DNA from: Lachnospiraceae bacterium OM04-12BH
Lineage (GTDB): Bacteria > Bacillota > Clostridia > Lachnospirales > Lachnospiraceae
Length of the DNA: 15,555 nucleotides
NCBI GenBank assembly: GCA_003490145.1
Contig: QULQ01000027.1
Coordinates: 1 to 15,555, forward strand
Direction: 5' to 3'
In this document: one piece after another, positions 13,721 to 15,555 of the stretch
Layout of the letters: every line of letters starts with the position of its first letter
How positions within the stretch are numbered: position 1 is the stretch's first letter
The notes under the pieces: generated by a model
What the model saw: only the letters and a program-made list of their open reading frames with translations
What the model was told of the DNA's origin: nothing
Databases searched by the model: none
Made by a program: the position numbers and the translations under genes

Positions 13721-14197
13721 TTACAATGTAAATAATGCTTTTTCGTAGTCCTTAACATAATACTTAATATTAGTTCTTCCTTTTTGTACTACAGTATGTC
13801 CCTCATTTTCAAGCATTTCCTTTTGTGCCTCAATTCCTCCGGGATACTTTGCATTTAATTCTCCATTTGCTTTTAATGTTCTCCAATAAGGGGTTTTATC
13901 CTCTGCACGCTGATAACTCGCCCATGCAACTATTGAAACAAAAATTCCGGCTGTGATTGGCTCTGTAAAATCAGCACCGCTTTGTTTAGCAAAGTAATCT
14001 CTTATTGTACCTACAGTAAGCAATTTACCACAAGGCACAAGTCGCATTACTTTGTCATAGTCAATAGGTGGGGCAAAGTACATTTTATCTCCACCATATT
14101 TTTCAATGCTTTTTTCATCTGTTATTATTTGGACTTTAGGCATATCCTTGCTATCCATAAGCATAGCATTAAAATCTTTTTTATCTTCATTTGCCAT
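13721..14197 (-). CDS. MGMT/alkyltransferase-like protein without the reactive cysteine
   Basis: The 158-aa protein has, from about residue 54 on, the layout of the MGMT/Ogt DNA-binding domain: VPCGKLLTVGTIRDYF (54-69), a helical stretch, TPYWRTLKANGEL (102-114), then YPGGIEAQKEMLENEG (118-133). In MGMT the third element reads PCHRV and the cysteine takes the alkyl group. Here it reads PYWRT, so methyl transfer is not expected. Alkyltransferase-like (ATL) proteins with the cysteine replaced bind damaged DNA and recruit repair, which is the closest known role. The ATG at 14197 has GGAGG 8 nt upstream, and a promoter lies at 14217-14245. The neighbouring gene is an AlkD-like protein. The first 50 residues are unassigned. 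Confidence 0.65.
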   Translation of the reverse strand: MANEDKKDFNAMLMDSKDMPKVQIITDEKSIEKYGGDKMYFAPPIDYDKVMRLVPCGKLLTVGTIRDYFAKQSGADFTEPITAGIFVSIVAWASYQRAEDKTPYWRTLKANGELNAKYPGGIEAQKEMLENEGHTVVQKGRTNIKYYVKDYEKALFTL

Positions 14198-14216
14198 AAG
14201 TATCACCTCCAAGCCA

Positions 14217-14245
14217 ATCATATCTCAATAAATATACTCATGCAA
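14217..14245 (-). promoter_or_regulatory. Promoter of the alkyltransferase-like gene
   Basis: TTGCAT (14240-14245) and TATGAT (14217-14222) on the minus strand are 17 bp apart. The predicted start point falls at the GGAGG itself, giving a very short leader, so the true start may differ. A GAGACG/CGTCTC inverted repeat (14247-14288) lies just upstream. Confidence 0.4.
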
Positions 14246-14319
14246 TGAGACGGTTTTAAAATTTCTCTCAAAAATTCATATTCGTCTCTCCGTTAAACAC
14301 ACCGGCTTACTGGGATTTA

Positions 14320-14937
14320 TCAGTTAATAAGTTTACTCGCCAGTTTGTATACTTGATTTATTTCTTTGCTTTCTAACTTCCAGTTATTGAGTTCATCTTT
14401 AATCAGCTCCGGAAATTTTTTACTAATATCTCTTAAAGCATTACCTACTGATTTCCTAACATATTCACTCGGATCTTCTTTTAAGGCTACAATCCGCCTA
14501 ATTGCTTCATTCGGATTATCTTTGAAATATGGTCTACTTGTCCATATTCTTAATCCTTCCGTAACTGCTCTCCTCGTATTTGGATTATCATTTTCTAACC
14601 ATTCATCAATGATCGGAAGTGCTTTTTCATATCCTGTATTTTTGCAAAATTCATCAAATGCCTTTGCTAATACTTCCTGAACTCTCCAATTATCATCTTT
14701 AGAAACTTCATCTCTCATAAATGTCAAAATATCATTTTGTTCTGATAAGTATCCAAAAAGAAATACACCGTACATTCTTACTTGATAGGTATTTGAGTTA
14801 TAAGCTAAAAACGCCAACTTCTTGACAAATTCTTTATCATTAGATCTATAATCGGATAAGGCTCTTTTTTCTTCCTCTTTAAAACCATTTTCCATCAAAG
14901 AAAATTCTTTTTCTAAACTCGCAATATAATTTTCCAA
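14320..14937 (-). CDS. DNA alkylation repair protein, AlkC/AlkD-like HEAT repeats
   Basis: This 205-aa protein is a stack of HEAT-like helical pairs at about 38-62, 82-110, 112-135 and 145-175. Its phrases VRMYGVFLFGYL, RRAVTEGLRIWTSRP and YVRKSVGNALRDISKKFPEL are typical of the AlkC/AlkD family. Such enzymes bind DNA in a concave groove and excise or sense alkylated bases. Whether the catalytic residues are kept cannot be settled by eye. The start is TTG at 14937, with AAGGTGA 6 nt upstream. A group II intron ends only 7 nt before that site, so the promoter lies in or beyond the intron. The alkyltransferase-like gene follows after 122 bp, suggesting a repair-related pair. Confidence 0.7.
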   Translation of the reverse strand: MENYIASLEKEFSLMENGFKEEEKRALSDYRSNDKEFVKKLAFLAYNSNTYQVRMYGVFLFGYLSEQNDILTFMRDEVSKDDNWRVQEVLAKAFDEFCKNTGYEKALPIIDEWLENDNPNTRRAVTEGLRIWTSRPYFKDNPNEAIRRIVALKEDPSEYVRKSVGNALRDISKKFPELIKDELNNWKLESKEINQVYKLASKLIN

Positions 14938-14957
14938 ACAAAATCACCTTACTTTCA

Positions 14958-15555
14958 GTCGAGTAGACTTACACCTCACAATGTAAGCCCCTCACAGAAC
15001 CGTACGTGCGGCTTTCCCGCATACGGCTCTTCATAATAATATTTACAGTCTCAAAACAAGCTGACATAAATCTTTGGCATTGCCAATGGATAATATTTCA
15101 GCATTTCAATGAATCCTTCTCTTGTATAACTCTTTCTGTCACTTCGTCTATTCAGCACCTTAAACAGAAGTTCTCTCACTTGTTGTTTGTAGTTTGAAAT
15201 CATTCTGCCATTAAAACTTATGCCATAGTACCTATAATGACCTATTAGTTTCAGATTTAGCATACCAATTAGTTTCTTTAGCGATTGGTCTCTATTCGCA
15301 TATAACCATACCTTGATGTCTCGAATTTTCTGTCTGAATTTCTTAGAACTTGTCTTTGGCATTATATATGGCATACCTTTGCGTGAACGCCCACAATAGA
15401 ATGTGAATCCCAGAAAATCAAATGTTTGTAATCTGATACACTCACCGCTCTTTTGCTTTGCCCTTGCAATATAAGCACCGCTTTGTAAGAGACGACTTTT
15501 ACTATCTTCTAATTGCAAACCGAACTTTTCCATTCGTTCTTTAAGAAGCTTGTAG
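14958..15555 (-). ncRNA. Group II intron, 3' portion (domain V at 14997-15029, domain VI, 3' end)
   Basis: After the maturase stop codon the minus strand reads GAGCCGTATGCGG, then GAAA, then GCCGCACGTACGGTTC. This is the conserved 33-34 nt domain V hairpin with its catalytic triad region and GAAA-type tetraloop. A second stem (GCTTACA ... TGTAAGT) follows as domain VI, ending at CTACTCGAC, which I take as the 3' splice boundary at 14958. The 5' part of the intron is outside the window. The absence of an endonuclease domain in the protein suggests a class C, D, E or F type. Confidence 0.8.
15051..15555 (-). CDS. Group II intron reverse transcriptase/maturase (partial, 5' end outside window)
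   Basis: The visible 167 residues are the C-terminus of an intron-encoded protein. YKLLKERMEKFGLQLEDSKS belongs to the end of the reverse transcriptase palm, and FDFLGFTFYCGRSRKGMPY is the characteristic LGF block. The maturase (X) domain follows, with LIGHYRYYGISFNGRMISNY and NRRSDRKSYTREGF. The protein ends at PKIYVSLF shortly after the X domain, so there is no HNH endonuclease. The frame is open through the window edge, so the ATG at 15533 is internal. It helps the intron splice and retrotranspose by binding the RNA and priming reverse transcription. The stop codon is 21 bp before domain V. Confidence 0.9.
   Translation of the reverse strand, partial: YKLLKERMEKFGLQLEDSKSRLLQSGAYIARAKQKSGECIRLQTFDFLGFTFYCGRSRKGMPYIMPKTSSKKFRQKIRDIKVWLYANRDQSLKKLIGMLNLKLIGHYRYYGISFNGRMISNYKQQVRELLFKVLNRRSDRKSYTREGFIEMLKYYPLAMPKIYVSLF

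Overview
The window looks like accessory DNA from a gut Clostridia genome, most likely Lachnospiraceae. This is inferred from the gene families (MobP3-type relaxase, DUF3991/TOPRIM protein, VirD4-type coupling protein, DUF3847/TnpW/MobQ remnants), AGGAGG-type ribosome binding sites and moderate G+C. No rRNA, tRNA or CRISPR array is visible. Every gene I can support lies on the minus strand, so transcription runs from high to low coordinates. It reads as several mobile pieces joined end to end.

Positions 1-640: the N-terminal receiver domain of an AgrA/LytTR-like response regulator cut by the window edge. Upstream of it are an extended -10 promoter, a 20-bp-period direct repeat typical of LytTR operators, and a long hairpin.

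Positions 638-9758: the DNA-processing part of an integrative conjugative or mobilizable element. In transcription order it holds an unknown 192-aa protein, a ribbon-helix-helix accessory protein, an A+T-rich two-gene module with its own promoter, a 931-aa relaxase with a long Sel1 repeat tail, a TOPRIM/DUF3991 primase-like protein, a VirD4-like coupling ATPase and a small winged-helix protein. No VirB4, VirB6 or other mating-pore gene follows. The two-gene module (7080-8682) pairs an M48-like zinc metallopeptidase with an unrecognised helical protein. It is the best candidate in the window for an undescribed system.

Positions 9760-10021: an upstream frame without a start codon, a terminator-like hairpin and a perfect inverted repeat. 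This may mark a junction between elements.

Positions 10022-13680: a decayed MobQ-type mobilizable element. It carries an ECF sigma/anti-sigma operon, two gene remnants (one methylase-like), intact tnpW, a relaxase truncated before its metal-binding motif, an intact DUF3847 gene, a membrane-anchored unknown protein, and a hairpin-rich region ending in a recognisable RSF1010/pIP501-type oriT core. The oriT seems intact while its relaxase is not, so mobilization would have to be supplied in trans.

Positions 13721-15555: an A+T-rich segment with a cysteine-less MGMT/alkyltransferase-like protein and an AlkD-like HEAT-repeat protein, both hinting at DNA alkylation damage. Immediately upstream lies the 3' end of a group II intron (reverse transcriptase/maturase C-terminus, domain V, domain VI). 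The intron ends 7 nt before the ribosome binding site of the AlkD-like gene.
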